This document shows positions 16,417 to 25,240 of a DNA stretch of 34,025 nt, one piece after another (within the stretch, counting starts at the first letter, position 1; each line of letters opens with the position of its first letter). This stretch comes from Gammaproteobacteria bacterium (GTDB lineage: Bacteria; Pseudomonadota; Gammaproteobacteria; Pseudomonadales; Pseudohongiellaceae), in the NCBI GenBank assembly GCA_028825335.1, contig JAPKAI010000023.1, positions 1 to 34,025 of the forward strand. The letters run 5' to 3'. A program made the translations under genes and the position numbers. The notes beneath the pieces are model-generated. The model saw only the letters and a program-made list of their open reading frames with translations, made no database searches and had not been told where the DNA came from.

Positions 16417-16839
16417 ATGAAATACGTTTATTGGGTTTTGGGATTATTAGTGGGAATATCAGTCCTACTCATTGGAATTCCTATTGTCGTTTCTGAGCTC
16501 GGAGGAGAAGTAGTGACTTTAGAGAGGGCCGAAGAAGATGGCGAGTCGAGCCGGATTCGAATTTGGATTGTTGATAACGATGAAGCATCGTGGATAGAGC
16601 ATGGAGATTCTGAATCCTATTGGATGGATCACCTGCAGACCTCAAACGGAATAGTTCTAGATCGCGAGGGTCAAACCCAAATTTATGAAGGCACTCTAGA
16701 TCCTGATTCCCATAACCTCTACCATGACCTACGTAGACAAAAGTATAGCTGGGCTGATCAGGTGATAGAGATGTTGAGTGGCAGACGGGAAAGCTGTGAT
16801 GGGATCCCGGTTCGACTTCACTTATCCACTGACGCTTAG
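16417..16839 (+). CDS. Small membrane-anchored protein, nitroreductase/deazaflavin split-barrel-like
   Basis: 140 residues from the ATG at 16417. One N-terminal membrane segment (YVYWVLGLLVGISVLLIGIPIVV) is followed by a soluble part. The run GEVVTLERAEEDGESSRIRIWIVD, then SYWMDHLQTSNGIVLDREGQTQIYEG, then RQKYSWADQVIEML, resembles in layout the small beta-barrel proteins of the nitroreductase / F420-type family, many of which also have a single anchor. This likeness is from pattern memory and is tentative; no cofactor residue can be assigned. The chosen start lacks a strong ribosome binding site, but an upstream in-frame start (16351) would place a charged, unlikely extension before the membrane segment. 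Confidence 0.6.
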   Translation: MKYVYWVLGLLVGISVLLIGIPIVVSELGGEVVTLERAEEDGESSRIRIWIVDNDEASWIEHGDSESYWMDHLQTSNGIVLDREGQTQIYEGTLDPDSHNLYHDLRRQKYSWADQVIEMLSGRRESCDGIPVRLHLSTDA

Positions 16840-16860
16840 CATTCAGTTGGATTGATGGCG

Positions 16861-16893
16861 GCGCATGCGCGTTGCCCGCGTATTAATACGGGC
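16861..16893. repeat. Two adjacent palindromes, possible terminator
   Basis: GCGCATGCGC (16861-16870) is a perfect ten-base palindrome. GCCC-GC-GTATTAATAC-GGGC (16874-16893) is a near-perfect 20-base dyad followed by TTTG. They lie between two genes and could end transcription of the upstream membrane-protein gene. Confidence 0.35.
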
Positions 16894-16918
16894 TTTGTAC
16901 CCGATAAAGAAACTAATT

Positions 16919-17209
16919 ATGAATTTGGAGAAATCTAAAAAGAGAATAGTTAAGAAGGCGAAAATGGGGTTTCAGGGCTATCCAACGATTGAAATCGCCT
17001 ATTTAGGGCCAAATGCTAACTTGGCAAATGAGGTTCTCCTTGAACTCATTGCTGAAGAAGGGGCGCAGCCACAAACCGAAAGATTTACCACTGCAACTGA
17101 CATACGAGAGGATGAAACTATCCAATCTGCAATAGTAAAAATGATAGAAAGATCTGGCGCGAAATCAGTTATTCTGAACGAAGGCGTGAAATCTAGCGGC
17201 GCAGATTAA
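16919..17209 (+). CDS. Small conserved-type hypothetical protein (KKR-MGFQGYP)
   Basis: 96 residues from the ATG at 16919. The sequence begins with a basic segment (EKSKKRIVKKAKMGFQGYPT), then a two-layer domain: IEIAYLGPNANLANEVLLELIAEEG, ATDIREDETIQSAIVKMIERSG and KSVILNEGVK. I recall this pattern from short uncharacterised bacterial proteins that usually continue with a cysteine-containing GCPHEEGIDYP-type tail; here the tail is missing and the protein ends SSGAD. An in-frame start at 16865 falls inside the palindrome pair and is less likely. The frame stays open for about 57 codons after the stop but shows no family likeness. No function is known to me. Confidence 0.6.
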   Translation: MNLEKSKKRIVKKAKMGFQGYPTIEIAYLGPNANLANEVLLELIAEEGAQPQTERFTTATDIREDETIQSAIVKMIERSGAKSVILNEGVKSSGAD

Positions 17210-17370
17210 GGATATAAAGGATCAGAGAAACTTGATCCAAAATCAAAGTACATGGACCCCTTTGGTCATGCTTTTTCATTGTTCAGACGTTCTGTGTCTT
17301 GGGATGCATGCTTGTCTATGGCCTTAATCTATGAGATTTGAGCTTGTACTAAAAGCCGTACTTACTAGGC

Positions 17371-17691
17371 ATGATTTCTACATCTATCGCTGCGGCTCCT
17401 GATTCAACTACAATGCCCGCGTTCTATGAAATTAGCGCTAAGGTCAATGGAAGTTCGAGCCTTATTCGAACTTCGAAATCCATAGAATTTGGGAAGCCAA
17501 TAACTCATGAATTTGGGGAATACCAGCTCTCTATGCTATTCGAGCCTACAGAGACTGACGAATTCACGCTAGCGGCCTCTCTCAACCCGATAGCACCTTC
17601 GACTAACGCAATCGTAGCTACGATGCTAAGTGAGTCTTTTATAGGGGAAATCAGTATTTCTATAGTACTTAGGTTATCGGTAATTGAGTAG
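17371..17691 (+). CDS. Hypothetical protein
   Basis: 106 residues from an ATG without a clear ribosome binding site. The N-terminus (ISTSIAAAP) may be the end of a lost signal peptide. The rest alternates polar and hydrophobic residues (EISAKVNGSSSLIRTSKSI, HEFGEYQLSMLFEP, DEFTLAASLNPI, GEISISIVLRLSV), which suggests a beta-sandwich, perhaps periplasmic. It is not recognised as any named family and may be a truncated gene. Neighbours are equally small and unknown. Confidence 0.4.
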   Translation: MISTSIAAAPDSTTMPAFYEISAKVNGSSSLIRTSKSIEFGKPITHEFGEYQLSMLFEPTETDEFTLAASLNPIAPSTNAIVATMLSESFIGEISISIVLRLSVIE

Positions 17692-17745
17692 AATACAACA
17701 CATAATCAACACACAAGTGCTGCGTGCGCATAATGAGTATTAGAA

Positions 17746-18003
17746 ATGGCTGAGTGTATTAGTTGTAATATTGAAGTTGAGAGCAAAGAAATGGATGCAG
17801 GAAATCGACTGCTTCTGAGCTGCAAAAAATGTGGAACTTATGACATTTCTCGGCCTGCAATTAGCAGAGTGAAAAGAAATCGAGCCGATATGCGAAGATT
17901 TGTTACCGCGCTCAGCCGGGCGCGCAAAAACAGCAAAATTCTATCGGTAGTGGTGGTGCCTCGACTTGGGATAAAGTTTGACGTTGTTGGCGAAGCTCCA
18001 TAA
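17746..18003 (+). CDS. Small zinc-ribbon hypothetical protein
   Basis: 85 residues. Two cysteine pairs, CISC at 4-7 and CKKC near 26-29, make a probable zinc ribbon. They are followed by a basic helix (RVKRNRADMRRFVTALSRARKN) and a short beta-rich tail (ILSVVVVPRLGIKFDVV). Such a layout suits a nucleic-acid-binding or regulatory role, which remains inference. The ribosome binding site is poor. The stop is 26 bases before the start of the SGNH hydrolase, which has its own strong ribosome binding site. Confidence 0.55.
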   Translation: MAECISCNIEVESKEMDAGNRLLLSCKKCGTYDISRPAISRVKRNRADMRRFVTALSRARKNSKILSVVVVPRLGIKFDVVGEAP

Positions 18004-18029
18004 CAATCAAGTCTATCTAGGAGAGTTTC

Positions 18030-18869
18030 ATGAGAAAGTTAATTGCCTCTATCGCACCATGTATAGCACTAAGCTTTTCACTATTGACTGCTACTGCAGC
18101 CTTCTCTCAGGATGCACCCGCTCCCGGAGCAAAGTATGTCGCGCTTGGCAGCTCGTTCGCAGCAGGACCAGGCGTTGCCACTCAATTAGGCACCTGTGGA
18201 CGCTCGGATCACAATTACTCGCACCTCGTCGCGGCCGAACTGGGCCTCACGCTCACTGATGTGAGCTGCGGCGGTGCGACTATTCCTAATATTGTTAACT
18301 CTACTCAACGGGATGCTGCCCCACAGATCGACGCCGTCAGCCGCGATACGGCGCTGGTGACTGTCACTATTGGCGGCAATGATATTCGCTTCACTTCATC
18401 GACTTTCGCCTGCGCTGGAAAAGCGCCAGCAGATAACTGTACTGCCAATCTCGACCAGGCAGCCATCAGCGCGTCCGTAAAACAACTTCCCGCTCGACTC
18501 GAAGCGATGCTCGATGCTATTCACGCTAAGGCGCCACAGGCCATCGTAGTACTGGTGGCCTATCCTCGAGTCTTCCCGACAGACGCAATAAACTGTCGCG
18601 AACTTGAATTGAGTTCCAACGACACTGCCTATCTGGCTGCCCTTGGTCAGAAACTCGAGGCTGCCTTCGTGAGTGCCACATCAGGCCAGCGGAACCTTAT
18701 AGCTGATGCTTATGTACTAGCCGAAGGCCATGGGCCCTGTGCTACGTCTGAACGTTGGGTCAATGGCGCCCAAGTTGCAAACACAGGCGTTCGCTACCAC
18801 CCTACGGCCGAGGGACATATTGAGATGGCGCGATTAGTATTGGCGGCTCTAGGAAATAACTCCGAGTAA
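18030..18869 (+). CDS. Secreted SGNH/GDSL-type hydrolase
   Basis: 279 residues, preceded by AGGAGA. A signal peptide ends near ATAAFSQ (residue 27). SGNH blocks are visible: ALGSSFAAGPG (block I, Ser nucleophile, with GSS in place of GDS), SCGGAT (block II Gly), TIGGNDIRF (block III Asn) and RYHPTAEGH (block V His). Several cysteines (GTCGRS, FACAG, DNCTA, INCREL, GPCATS) suggest disulfides in the periplasm or outside. The family cleaves esters of lipids or sugars; the substrate is not clear. The next gene region downstream is decayed. Confidence 0.88.
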   Translation: MRKLIASIAPCIALSFSLLTATAAFSQDAPAPGAKYVALGSSFAAGPGVATQLGTCGRSDHNYSHLVAAELGLTLTDVSCGGATIPNIVNSTQRDAAPQIDAVSRDTALVTVTIGGNDIRFTSSTFACAGKAPADNCTANLDQAAISASVKQLPARLEAMLDAIHAKAPQAIVVLVAYPRVFPTDAINCRELELSSNDTAYLAALGQKLEAAFVSATSGQRNLIADAYVLAEGHGPCATSERWVNGAQVANTGVRYHPTAEGHIEMARLVLAALGNNSE

Positions 18870-18962
18870 AAAGACAGGCGACTAGGCGGGTTCCTAATAG
18901 TGTAGAAGCGTTACATGTCTCGAGATTTTGATACTAAATTAATGAGAAAATTTTCAATACTA

Positions 18963-19167
18963 TGAACGAAATTATGCCCTCCTATGAGATCGCCGAGCTA
19001 ATTATCAACGTAACCGGTCAGATGGACTCGCTGTTAACGATAGGGTTCAATTCCACGGCGAGTATGAATGGAATTCCCAGAGCGGCGTGGTGCACTGGAC
19101 GCATAACGACCCCAATGACCGACATATTAGCGGTTCGCTAAGAAGCAAAAGTCGCAGTTATCAATAA
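18963..19167 (+). pseudogene. Remnant of a DUF3465-type gene
   Basis: The frame ending at the TAA 19165-19167 reads GLAVNDRVQFHGEYEWNSQ then SGVVHWTHNDPNDRH and ends KSRSYQ. This matches the C-terminal half of DUF3465 proteins (GDxVxFxGEYEWNxxGGVxHWTHxDPxxRH). The same frame has a TGA at 18985-18987 and no start codon after it. The neighbouring frame from 18963 reads ELIINVTGQMDSLL, which could be the worn LIAHNIDLAPRI segment, implying a frameshift near 19030. The N-terminal signal part is not found. The rest of 18870-19399 holds nothing else I can support. Confidence 0.65.
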
Positions 19168-19399
19168 TATAGCGGCGATTATGATGTATCCGATACAAGG
19201 GCCTCGTTGCCCTCCCTTTGGACAGAGTGAACTTTAACCAGAAGCACGCTGCATACCTCAGTTGCAGACAGTCTCTGAGCACACTAGACAGGCTCATACG
19301 TTCCTATTTCCCTCAGTTAATGGTAATTTCTCTTCCTACTTTTAGTTAATCTAATTGCTAGCACTAACCCTATAAGAATAAACGCGCCAAGAGGTATCT

Positions 19400-19852
19400 A
19401 TGAAACTCGGCCACAAGACTTTTTCCAAACTTGTAACATCCATCGCCTGCACACTTACATTGGTTTTTTCTGTAAACGCAGTGGCACAGTCGGGAACCTT
19501 TAGAGCTAGGTTGTCGCCCATGCCTACCACCCCACAGACGGTTACTACGATAACCGGCGAAGGTGAGGTGATTCTGACACTAGAAGGCAATACACTTAAG
19601 GTCACTGGCGATTTCGTCGGCATGAACTCAGCCGCTACCATGGCCCATGTGCACAATGGGCCGCCAGCTCAGCCCGGCCCGGTCGTACATCAGCTCGAGG
19701 TGACAAAGATGACTGGAGGTGAGATCAGCGCGGTTCTGGAGCTCACTGACGAACAGGTAATGGCGCTCCATAATAATGAGCTATATATCCAAGTGCATAG
19801 CGAAACAAACCCTCCCGGGGAATTGCGTGGTTGGGTTTTTGCCAGAAATTAA
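19400..19852 (+). CDS. Secreted CHRD-domain protein
   Basis: 150 residues with AGAGG before the ATG. A signal peptide ends at NAVAQS (about residue 31). The rest is a CHRD domain: GTFRARLSP, GEGEVILTLEGNTLKVTGDFVG, MAHVHNGPPAQPGPVV, LYIQVHSETNPPGELRGWV. CHRD domains are found in secreted bacterial proteins and in chordin, and their biochemical role in bacteria is unclear. The gene is 12 bases before the first quinoprotein gene, so the two are likely co-transcribed and the CHRD protein may work with the quinoproteins in the periplasm. Confidence 0.9.
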   Translation: MKLGHKTFSKLVTSIACTLTLVFSVNAVAQSGTFRARLSPMPTTPQTVTTITGEGEVILTLEGNTLKVTGDFVGMNSAATMAHVHNGPPAQPGPVVHQLEVTKMTGGEISAVLELTDEQVMALHNNELYIQVHSETNPPGELRGWVFARN

Positions 19853-19864
19853 TCGAGGTTTAGC

Positions 19865-21973
19865 ATGAAAATAATCAATAAGAACACTACTCGCGCACTT
19901 TTCACGTCCGCCCTAGTTTTGCTACTCGCAGCCTGCAATGGAGAGAGCACTGTGCCTGCAGACTCTGTCGCTTCGGTGACTTTTAGCTCGCAGGCGGAAG
20001 AAGGAGCGACAGCATTCGCCAGCAACTGTGCTGCCTGCCATGGCGCGAGCCTAGAGGGCACTACACTGGGGCCACTACTCTCCGGCAATTCTTTCCTGCA
20101 GCGATGGGGCACACAGACTCCAGCCCTGCTATTAAACAATATTCAAGCAAATATGCCTCCAGGTGGCAACGACGGTATAAGCGATGAGGATTACACCAAT
20201 ATCGTCGCGCATATGTTGTCCTTCAACGGCGTTGACACGATTACCGAAGCGCTCACGGCGAGCACAAATTTTGAAATCGCCGACAATATCTCTCAGGTTG
20301 TTGCACGGCGCTCACGCCCTGAGCCAGAGCCTCCTCAAGGCATAACCGTCGCCGGCACCGTAGAAAAATTCACCCCGATTACCGATGCCATGCTGGAGAA
20401 TCCAGATCCAGCCGACTGGCCTATGCACCGCCGTAACTACTACGGCCACAGTTACAGCCCACTGAGCCAAATCAACACTGACAACGTTAAGGGCATGACC
20501 CTAGCATGGGTTTGGAACATGTATGAGGGCGATTCGGAACCTGCCCCGTTGGTCTATGGCGGCATCATGTATCTGATTAACCCAGGCAATGTCATCCAGG
20601 CTCTGGACGCTGCTACCGGCGAGTTGATCTGGGAGAACTGGGCAGGCCCGGCGAATCGTCAGGACATGCGCAATATCGCTATCTATAACGACAAGATCAT
20701 TCAAGCTACTACCGATGCACGCTTGATAGCACTCGATGCGCGCACTGGCGAGCAGATCTGGGAGACCGAGGTTGCCGATGCCAGTAAGGGCTTCTCTAAT
20801 TCCAGTGGACCCATCGTTGCAGACGGCAAGGTCATTCTTGGCCTCGCGGGTTGTGCACGCTACATACCCGAAGACTGCTATATAAGCGCTCACGACGCCA
20901 ACACTGGCGAGCTTGAGTGGCGCTTCAACACTATCGCCAAAGCGAATGAACCCGGCGGCGATACCTGGGGCGAGCTACCCGATTTATTTCGTGCTGGTGG
21001 CGAGACATGGATTACTGGCAGCTACGACCCCGACCTCAAGCTTACCTATTGGGGTACTGCGCAGCAGAAGCCTTGGGTACCTGTTAGTCGTCACCTGACG
21101 ATCGATGACGTAGGTCTGTTCACAAATTCGACGGTTGCAGTGAGCACCGACACGGGCGAGCTTGATTGGTTCTTCCAACACGTTCCAGCTGAAGCGCTAG
21201 ATCTAGATGAAGTGTTCGAGCGCATCCTGGTAAATCGTGGCGATGACAAATTAGTGTTCTCGCTAGGCAAGTACGGCATTCTGTGGAAGAACGATAGAGT
21301 CTCGGGTGAATTTCAGGACTACAAGGAAACTGTTTTTCAAAATGCCTTCACCGACATCGACGATAAGACTGGACTGGTTACCTATCGAGAAGATATTCAG
21401 AATGCGAAGCTAAACGAGTGGACATCAGCCTGTCCAAGCAGCGCTGGCGGCAAGGACTGGCATTCGATGACCTACCATCCGCCTACTGGAACCATGATCG
21501 CACCGCTTAGCCAGACCTGTCTGGAGAACGCGGCGCGGGAAGTGGCGTTAGTACAGGGTGGTGGTGGACTAGCTGCTAGCCGCAAATTCTTCGAGATGCC
21601 CGGAACGGATGGCAACCTTGGCAAGATCGGTGCCTATAACGTAGATACCATGGAAGAAGTGTGGAGCCATCAGCAACGCGCCTCTTTTCATACGGGCACG
21701 ATGTCTACCGGCGGCAATCTGGTATTCGTTGGCGATCTGGATCGACGCTTCAAGGCCTTCGATGTAACTACCGGCGAGATCGTTTGGGAAACTAGACTAG
21801 GAACGTCTGTGCAAGGCCACCCCGTTTCCTTCGCTGTAGATGGCAAGCAATATATCGCGGTAACGGCAGCGCTTGGTGGAACTAGCCCGCGCGCCGTGCC
21901 AGGTGTAATTCTTACTGAGATCAAGTATCCGCGCTCAGGAAATGCAGTCTATGTATTTGCTCTTCCTGACTAG
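19865..21973 (+). CDS. Cytochrome c / PQQ-type quinoprotein dehydrogenase, lipoprotein (copy 1)
   Basis: 702 residues with GAGG before the ATG. The lipobox LAAC (Cys24) makes it a lipoprotein. A class I cytochrome c domain follows: CAACH at 55-59 and axial Met97 (ANMPPGG). From about residue 180 an eight-blade PQQ propeller begins (NYYGHSYSPLSQINTDNV) with W-docking repeats such as ALDAATGELIWE and [12 protein letters not shown]. By comparison with methanol dehydrogenase, the PQQ-stacking Trp (W382, GGETW) and catalytic Asp (D446, HVPAEALD) are kept. The calcium-ligand Asn is Gln (Q400, GTAQQKPW) and the vicinal Cys-Cys pair is missing. It should oxidise an alcohol or similar compound in the periplasm and pass electrons to its own haem. 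An N-terminal haem domain is unusual; quinohaemoprotein alcohol dehydrogenases carry it at the C-terminus. Confidence 0.9.
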   Translation: MKIINKNTTRALFTSALVLLLAACNGESTVPADSVASVTFSSQAEEGATAFASNCAACHGASLEGTTLGPLLSGNSFLQRWGTQTPALLLNNIQANMPPGGNDGISDEDYTNIVAHMLSFNGVDTITEALTASTNFEIADNISQVVARRSRPEPEPPQGITVAGTVEKFTPITDAMLENPDPADWPMHRRNYYGHSYSPLSQINTDNVKGMTLAWVWNMYEGDSEPAPLVYGGIMYLINPGNVIQALDAATGELIWENWAGPANRQDMRNIAIYNDKIIQATTDARLIALDARTGEQIWETEVADASKGFSNSSGPIVADGKVILGLAGCARYIPEDCYISAHDANTGELEWRFNTIAKANEPGGDTWGELPDLFRAGGETWITGSYDPDLKLTYWGTAQQKPWVPVSRHLTIDDVGLFTNSTVAVSTDTGELDWFFQHVPAEALDLDEVFERILVNRGDDKLVFSLGKYGILWKNDRVSGEFQDYKETVFQNAFTDIDDKTGLVTYREDIQNAKLNEWTSACPSSAGGKDWHSMTYHPPTGTMIAPLSQTCLENAAREVALVQGGGGLAASRKFFEMPGTDGNLGKIGAYNVDTMEEVWSHQQRASFHTGTMSTGGNLVFVGDLDRRFKAFDVTTGEIVWETRLGTSVQGHPVSFAVDGKQYIAVTAALGGTSPRAVPGVILTEIKYPRSGNAVYVFALPD

Positions 21974-22033
21974 ACACGATTAGTCGCCATGAGCAGAGTT
22001 CAACGCCTATAACCACAAGGGGTATTGCTAAAA

Positions 22034-24139
22034 ATGAAATTAAGAAATCATGCATTAGGAATACTTGGGTTGGGCCTGCTCGTTGCCTGCGGCGGTGAGA
22101 ACGAGATTGAAGAAGAGAGTGCAGCCACTTCTGTTGCCAGCTTCAGCTCACAGGCGGAAACTGGAGTCCGGGCTTACTCCGCGAACTGCGCAGCCTGCCA
22201 TGGTGCTAGTCTCGAAGGCAGCGCGCTAGGCCCGATACTAAGCGGGCAAGCATTTCTTGCAAGTTGGGGGATGCAATCGCCGGGTGACTTCTATAACTAC
22301 ATCAAAGCGAACATGCCTCCGGGTGAGAATGCTGCTATTAGCGATGATGACTATATCAATATCGTTGCTCACGTCATGCGCAGAAGCGGAGTTGCCGACA
22401 GCAATCCCCTACTAACAGCAAGTTCTGATTACCCCTTAGCGATCAATATTCCCGGTGCAGCGAATTTGATTGCCCCACCTGAAAGCATTGCACCTACCGG
22501 TGTAATCCTTCCTGGCACTGTCGAAAATTTTCAGCCGATCTCCGATACGATGCTCACCAACCCGGCGCCTGGCGACTGGCCGATGTTGCGCCGCAACTAT
22601 CAGGCCTGGAGCTACAGTCCTCTCGATCAGATCAATGTGGACAACGTGGGTGACCTGCGACTGGAATGGGTCTGGAGTATGCACGATGGCGACTCGGAGC
22701 CTTCGCCGCTGGTGTACGACGGTACCATCTATCTGATCAATCCTAGCAACATAATTCAAGCATTGGATGGGAAGACTGGCGAGCTAATCTGGGAGCATCA
22801 CGCGGGCCCTAAGGATAGCGAGGACATGCGCAACATCGCCATCTATGAGGATAAAATTATTCACGCCACAACCGATGCTCGACTGTTGGCACTCGATGCG
22901 CGTACAGGCGAACCGGTATGGGAAACAGCAATCGCCGATGGCAGCAAGGGCTTCGGGAATTCCAGCGGACCTATAGTAGCCGACGGTAAAATCATTCAAG
23001 GCCTGTTAGGTTGCTCTCGCTACATCGAGGAAGACTGCTATATAAGCGCGGTAGATGCAGACAACGGTGAGGTGCTATGGCGCTTCAACACCATAGCCGA
23101 AAGTGGTGATTCTGGCGGTGATACTTGGGGCAACATAGATGACATATTTCGTGCGGGCGGCGAGACTTGGATTACAGGAAGTTACGATCCTGAGCTAAAA
23201 ATCACTTATTGGGGAACCGCACAGCAAAAACCTTGGATGCCGGCCAGTCGAAATCTCTCCATCTTCGATACCGGTCTATTCACCAATTCCACCGTAGCCA
23301 TCAATGTGGATGACGGCTCTCTCGATTGGTTTTTCCAGCACGTGCCCGCCGAGGCGCTGGATCTTGACGAGGTGTTCGAACGTGTCCTGATTGACCGTGA
23401 AGATGACAAACTCGTTTTCTCAATCGGCAAGCACGGCATTCTGTGGAAGCACGATAGAGTGAGTGGTGAGTTCATCTCCCATCTGGAGACTATCTTCCAG
23501 AACGCGTTCACCAACATAGACTCTGTGACTGGGGCTGTAACCTATCGTGATGACATTGCCAATGCGCAACTGGACGAATGGATAAGCGTTTGCCCGAGCA
23601 CAGCCGGTGGAAAAGACTGGCACTCTATGACCTATCACGAACCTAGCGCGAATCTGATTATTCCTCTGAGTCAGTCTTGCTTGGAAATATCGGCACGAGA
23701 AGTGCCGCTGGTGCAGGGCGCGGGTGGCACAGCGGCAAATCGCCGCTGGTTCGAAATGCCAGGTTCAGACGGTAATATGGGCAAACTCGCAGCATATAAC
23801 GTAGATTCTATGAAAGAAGTCTGGAGTTACGAACAGCGAGCGGCTTTCTTGACAGGAACTATATCCACAGCGGGAAACCTTGTGTTCGTCGGCGACCTCG
23901 ATCGGCGCTTCCGAGCCTTCGATGCACGTAATGGTGAGATACTCTGGGAGACACGGCTTGGCACATCAGTGCAGGGCCACCCTGTTAGCTTTGCCATAGA
24001 CGGCAAGCAGTATATTGCAGTGACTACCGCGATGGGTGCGCGCGGAGTTAGTCCACGAACTGTCCCACGAGTTGTCGCGCCGGATATCAGGCATCCAGGC
24101 AACGGCAACGCACTGTATGTTTTTAGTCTTTCGGACTAA
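22034..24139 (+). CDS. Cytochrome c / PQQ-type quinoprotein dehydrogenase, lipoprotein (copy 2)
   Basis: 701 residues from the ATG at 22034; an in-frame TTG at 22025 lies only three bases after the AAGGGG ribosome binding site and is less likely. It is a tandem paralogue of the previous gene along its whole length: lipobox LVAC (Cys19), [63 protein letters not shown] and [14 protein letters not shown]. The same active-site pattern (Trp and Asp kept, Asn replaced by Gln, no Cys pair) is present, so the change predates duplication. The region between the haem and propeller domains differs most. The two genes are 60 bases apart in the same direction. Confidence 0.9.
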   Translation: MKLRNHALGILGLGLLVACGGENEIEEESAATSVASFSSQAETGVRAYSANCAACHGASLEGSALGPILSGQAFLASWGMQSPGDFYNYIKANMPPGENAAISDDDYINIVAHVMRRSGVADSNPLLTASSDYPLAINIPGAANLIAPPESIAPTGVILPGTVENFQPISDTMLTNPAPGDWPMLRRNYQAWSYSPLDQINVDNVGDLRLEWVWSMHDGDSEPSPLVYDGTIYLINPSNIIQALDGKTGELIWEHHAGPKDSEDMRNIAIYEDKIIHATTDARLLALDARTGEPVWETAIADGSKGFGNSSGPIVADGKIIQGLLGCSRYIEEDCYISAVDADNGEVLWRFNTIAESGDSGGDTWGNIDDIFRAGGETWITGSYDPELKITYWGTAQQKPWMPASRNLSIFDTGLFTNSTVAINVDDGSLDWFFQHVPAEALDLDEVFERVLIDREDDKLVFSIGKHGILWKHDRVSGEFISHLETIFQNAFTNIDSVTGAVTYRDDIANAQLDEWISVCPSTAGGKDWHSMTYHEPSANLIIPLSQSCLEISAREVPLVQGAGGTAANRRWFEMPGSDGNMGKLAAYNVDSMKEVWSYEQRAAFLTGTISTAGNLVFVGDLDRRFRAFDARNGEILWETRLGTSVQGHPVSFAIDGKQYIAVTTAMGARGVSPRTVPRVVAPDIRHPGNGNALYVFSLSD

Positions 24140-24152
24140 GATCAGTTAGCAA

Positions 24153-24181
24153 TCAATTCGAGTAAGCCACGCTCAGATTGA
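24153..24181 (+). other. RNA hairpin after the quinoprotein pair
   Basis: TCAATTCGAG and CTCAGATTGA form a ten-base stem with one mismatch (and one G-U pair) and a nine-base loop, 13 bases after the stop of copy 2. No T run follows, so it may stabilise or partly end the transcript rather than be a full terminator. Confidence 0.3.
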
Positions 24182-24230
24182 ATTATCGCCCTACTAACTT
24201 TTTTACAATCCAGCAACAGGAAGTATCACT

Positions 24231-24818
24231 ATGAGTCGTCGTTACGATGAACTAGCAAAAGGACATATTGCCTTTATTAAGCAGCAGAAACTTTTCTTTG
24301 TTGGTACCGCGGCAAACGATGGCACCATCAATGTTTCGCCCAAGGGTTGGGACAGCCTGCAAGTGCTTTCATCTAACCGTATCGCGTGGCTAAACATCAC
24401 CGGAAGCGGGAACGAGACGGCTACTCATCTGGCACAGAATGAACGCATGACGATGATGTTCTGCGCCTTCGACGGCAACCCCAAGATTCTCCGGTTGTAC
24501 GGAAAAGCAGTCGCCGCTCACCCTCGAGATGAACAATGGGATGAACTGTCGAAACTTTTTGAACCTCATGCCACCGCCAGACAGTATGTTGATTTTACTA
24601 TTGAGCTAGTGCAAACATCCTGCGGCTTCGGTGTGCCATTCTATGAGTTTACTGGTGCGCGCGATAATATGGATAGATGGCTAGCCTCCCGAGGCGACGA
24701 AGGCATCGAAGGATACTGGCGCGAGAAAAACCTAGTTAGCCTAGACGGACTACCTACCCATATTCTAGATGAAAATTATCGATCACCCTCACACGTAGGA
24801 CACGAATCCAATGAATGA
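24231..24818 (+). CDS. Pyridoxamine 5'-phosphate oxidase family protein
   Basis: 195 residues, with AGGAAG before the ATG. The N-terminal part has the split-barrel flavin-binding pattern (IAFIKQQKLFFVGTAANDGTINVSPKGWDSL, then RIAWLNITGSGNETATHL and RMTMMFCAFDGNPKILRLYGKA). The C-terminal tail (DNMDRWLASRGDEGIEGYWREKN) is shared by a group of uncharacterised PNPOx-like proteins that are not pyridoxine enzymes. It probably binds FMN in the cytoplasm. The end overlaps the VOC gene by eight bases, so the two are translationally coupled. Confidence 0.85.
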   Translation: MSRRYDELAKGHIAFIKQQKLFFVGTAANDGTINVSPKGWDSLQVLSSNRIAWLNITGSGNETATHLAQNERMTMMFCAFDGNPKILRLYGKAVAAHPRDEQWDELSKLFEPHATARQYVDFTIELVQTSCGFGVPFYEFTGARDNMDRWLASRGDEGIEGYWREKNLVSLDGLPTHILDENYRSPSHVGHESNE

Positions 24819-25236
24819 TGAAACCGGAAACAGCAGTGAAGAATCAGAAGTAGTTCCCGAGGAAAAGCCTTCCAATATCGGTCGCATAGAGTGGATGGAC
24901 CTGACGGTTGACGATGCATCGAGCGTACGCAATTTTTATACCTCCGTGGTGGGCTGGTCCAGCAGCGAAGTGGATATGGGTTCCTACAGTGACTTCAATA
25001 TTAACTTACCAGACACTCAAGATACGATTGCCGGTGTGTGCCATTCTCGTGGCAGCAACGCCAATATTCCCAGCCAGTGGCTAATCTATGTTCGAGTAGA
25101 AAACGTTGCCGACAGTGCACAGACATGCAAGAGACTTGGCGGCGAAGTCTTGGACGGGCCTCGAAGAATGGGCGGCAGCAATTTCTGCGTGATCAAAGAC
25201 CCAGCTGGTGCTGTTATGGCTCTACTCTCGGACTAG
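24811..25236 (+). CDS. VOC (glyoxalase/bleomycin-resistance) family protein
   Basis: 141 residues. After an acidic N-terminal lead (about 20 residues), one pair of VOC modules is seen: RIEWMDLTVDDASSVRNFYTSVVGW, then QWLIYVRVENVADSAQTCKRLGGEVLDGPR and FCVIKDPAGAVMALL. A typical VOC first metal ligand is not clear; Glu, not His, stands at IEWMDL. The reaction is unknown. It is four bases before the GFA-type gene and overlaps the PNPOx-like gene, so it belongs to the same transcript. Confidence 0.88.
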   Translation: MNDETGNSSEESEVVPEEKPSNIGRIEWMDLTVDDASSVRNFYTSVVGWSSSEVDMGSYSDFNINLPDTQDTIAGVCHSRGSNANIPSQWLIYVRVENVADSAQTCKRLGGEVLDGPRRMGGSNFCVIKDPAGAVMALLSD

Positions 25237-25240
25237 CTAG

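Noticed and set aside
17978-18259. 93-codon frame overlapping the start of the SGNH hydrolase
   Set aside because: It is out of frame with the SGNH gene, which has a signal peptide, SGNH blocks and AGGAGA before its ATG.
19849-20139. Minus-strand frames across the quinoprotein genes
   Set aside because: They mirror the coding strand of strongly supported genes and carry no domain signal.
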